Shown: piece after piece, positions 62,788 to 64,000 of the stretch
Layout: every line of letters starts with the position of its first letter
Numbering within the stretch: position 1 is the first letter of the stretch
The notes under the pieces: generated by a model
Database searches by the model: none
The model's input: only the letters and a program-made list of their open reading frames with translations
Told to the model about the DNA's origin: nothing
Program-made: the position numbers and the translations under genes
Source: Bacteroidales bacterium
GTDB lineage: Bacteria; Bacteroidota; Bacteroidia; Bacteroidales; P3
Reading direction: 5' to 3'
DNA length: 64,000 nucleotides
NCBI GenBank assembly: GCA_016292015.1
Contig: JAEEZY010000027.1
Span: forward strand, 62,001-126,000

Positions 62788-64000
62788 ATGAACGAGAACA
62801 ACACTACATCGAAAAGCATTGTGCTGCTGGCTATGCTGCTGGGTTTGCTGGCGGGTATAGTGGTGGCGCCTAACATAAAGGGCGGTGGCGAGAAGACGGC
62901 GGCGGAGTCGCGCTCGACGGTGGAGGAGGTCTATGACCTGATTGGGGAGGCCTATGTGGATCAGCTGGATCGCGACAGCATGGACGACCAGCTGGTGGCG
63001 GGGATGCTCGAGACGCTTGACCCGCACAGCCACTATCTGTCGGCCAAGGAGTTGCAGAAACAGCAGGAGGAGCTGGGGGGCGGTTTCGACGGCATCGGCG
63101 TCATACTTCGCTACCGTGACGACACGGTGTGGGCGGGGTCGGTCATGGCAGGCGGCCCGGCGGCCCGTGCCGGAGTGCGCCCTGGCGACAGGATTATCAC
63201 GGTGGACGACAGCGTGGTGTCGGGGGTGAAGCGCGAAGGCGACGAGACGGTGAAGCTGATACGTGGCCGCAAGGGCACGAAGGTGACGCTGGGACTGTTG
63301 CGCGGCGTCGAGGCGCGGCCTGTGAAGGTCACGGTGTCGCGCGGCGCGATATTCATGCCGAGTGTGCCCTACAGCGGCATGCTGGACAAGGAGACGGGCT
63401 ACATCAAGGTGATTCGCTTCGGCGAGACGACATACAGGGAGTTCCACCATGCGCTGGCCGACTTGAAGGCGCAGGGGATGGAGAGGCTGGTGCTTGACCT
63501 GAGGGGCAACGGCGGCGGCTTGCTGGAGGCTGCGGTGGAGATGGCAAACGACCTGCTGCCGGACGGCAGGATGATAGTATATACCGAGGGGGCGCACCAG
63601 CGGAGAAGCAATACGCTGGCGAGGGGCAAGGCGTTCTACGAGGGCAAGGTGACGGTGATGATTGACGAGCTGTCGGCCTCGGCGAGCGAGGTTGTGTCGG
63701 GTGCGATTCAGGACAACGACCGTGGCGAGATAGTGGGGCGCAGAAGCTTCGGCAAGGGGTTGGTGCAGAGGGAGTTCGATATGAAGAACGGCGGCGCGCT
63801 GTTTCTGACGGTGGCGCGCTACTACACGCCGGCGGGGCGCTGCATACAGAGGCCCTACGACAAGGGGTCGGACGAATACTACGCGAGCTACCTGGAGCGG
63901 ATGCTGGCCGAGATGGAGAGCGACTCGATTGTGTCGGAAATCACAGACACGACGAAATACTACACGCGGAAGGGCCGCGTGGTGTATGGCGGCGGCGGCA
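62788..64000 (+). CDS. S41 C-terminal processing protease, partial
   Basis: 404 codons visible, cut by the window end. Residues 9-27 are a membrane helix or uncleaved signal anchor. The PDZ domain lies at about 95-170 (GGGFDGIGVILRYRD, AARAGVRPGDRIITVDD). The tail-specific protease domain carries VLDLRGNGGGLLEAAVEMAN and SASASEVVSGAIQDNDRGEIVGRRSFGKGLVQ. The nucleophile Ser is in SASASE and the general-base Lys in FGKG. It processes envelope proteins at their C termini. Confidence 0.92.
   Translation, partial: MNENNTTSKSIVLLAMLLGLLAGIVVAPNIKGGGEKTAAESRSTVEEVYDLIGEAYVDQLDRDSMDDQLVAGMLETLDPHSHYLSAKELQKQQEELGGGFDGIGVILRYRDDTVWAGSVMAGGPAARAGVRPGDRIITVDDSVVSGVKREGDETVKLIRGRKGTKVTLGLLRGVEARPVKVTVSRGAIFMPSVPYSGMLDKETGYIKVIRFGETTYREFHHALADLKAQGMERLVLDLRGNGGGLLEAAVEMANDLLPDGRMIVYTEGAHQRRSNTLARGKAFYEGKVTVMIDELSASASEVVSGAIQDNDRGEIVGRRSFGKGLVQREFDMKNGGALFLTVARYYTPAGRCIQRPYDKGSDEYYASYLERMLAEMESDSIVSEITDTTKYYTRKGRVVYGGGG

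Noticed and set aside
62641..63597. 318-aa minus-strand reading frame opposite the S41 protease
   Set aside because: Composition is Arg/His/Gln-rich and typical of a shadow; the plus strand encodes a complete PDZ-protease domain.

Overview
This window looks like a chromosomal fragment of an uncultured-type member of the Bacteroidetes, most likely order Bacteroidales. The evidence is phylum-typical promoters (-7 element TAnnTTTG, often with a TTG/TTTG about 19 nt upstream), families such as DUF4954, DUF5606, DUF4292 and WG-repeat proteins, a str-S10-spc-alpha ribosomal block with no tuf between fusA and rpsJ, and outer-membrane proteins of the 'NSPYSQFG' type. The family cannot be assigned by reading alone.

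Layout. 1-5773 (minus): a housekeeping run purD, radical SAM protein, pth, coaX, outer-membrane barrel protein and TPR protein (cut by the window edge). 6434-8121 (plus): pyrK-pyrD, the NAD-dependent dihydroorotate dehydrogenase. 8240-12975 (minus): an A+T-richer three-gene restriction-modification operon (C5 cytosine methyltransferase, McrB-like NTPase, LlaJI/McrC-like nuclease). 12976-13487: its leader, which holds two tandem rod-shaped structured RNAs, each ending in an intrinsic terminator. 14294-19061: sugar-kinase-like protein, CapA-like protein, DUF5606 protein and metG. 19147-27941: WG-repeat protein, DUF4954 protein, TPR lipoprotein, DUF4292 lipoprotein, secreted protein, tadA, sugar nucleotidyltransferase and THUMP-like methyltransferase. 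28567-47226: the ribosomal protein superoperon, rpsL to rplQ, with fusA, secY, map, infA and rpoA. 47319-54918: eno, a membrane protein, a Fic protein, a RecD-like helicase, secG, a small TPR-like protein, rpmH and rlmD. 55154-60062: a two-gene defence locus with the domain content of a type I Mokosh system (kinase-fold/SF1 helicase plus phospholipase-D nuclease). 60234-62342: three orphan minus-strand genes. 62788 to the end: an S41 C-terminal processing protease, cut by the edge.

How it fits together. Two antiviral modules (restriction-modification and Mokosh-like) sit as accessory inserts between conserved housekeeping blocks. The most unusual signal is the leader of the restriction-modification operon. 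Two successive RNA elements with nested stems have G-U wobbles that make sense only on the minus strand. Each has pairings that compete with its own terminator, and the second terminator's T-tract ends directly at the methyltransferase start codon. I read this as a tandem transcription-attenuation switch or a pair of small RNAs controlling the operon. I recognise no described family for it.

No tRNA, rRNA, CRISPR array, transposase or integrase gene was seen in the window.
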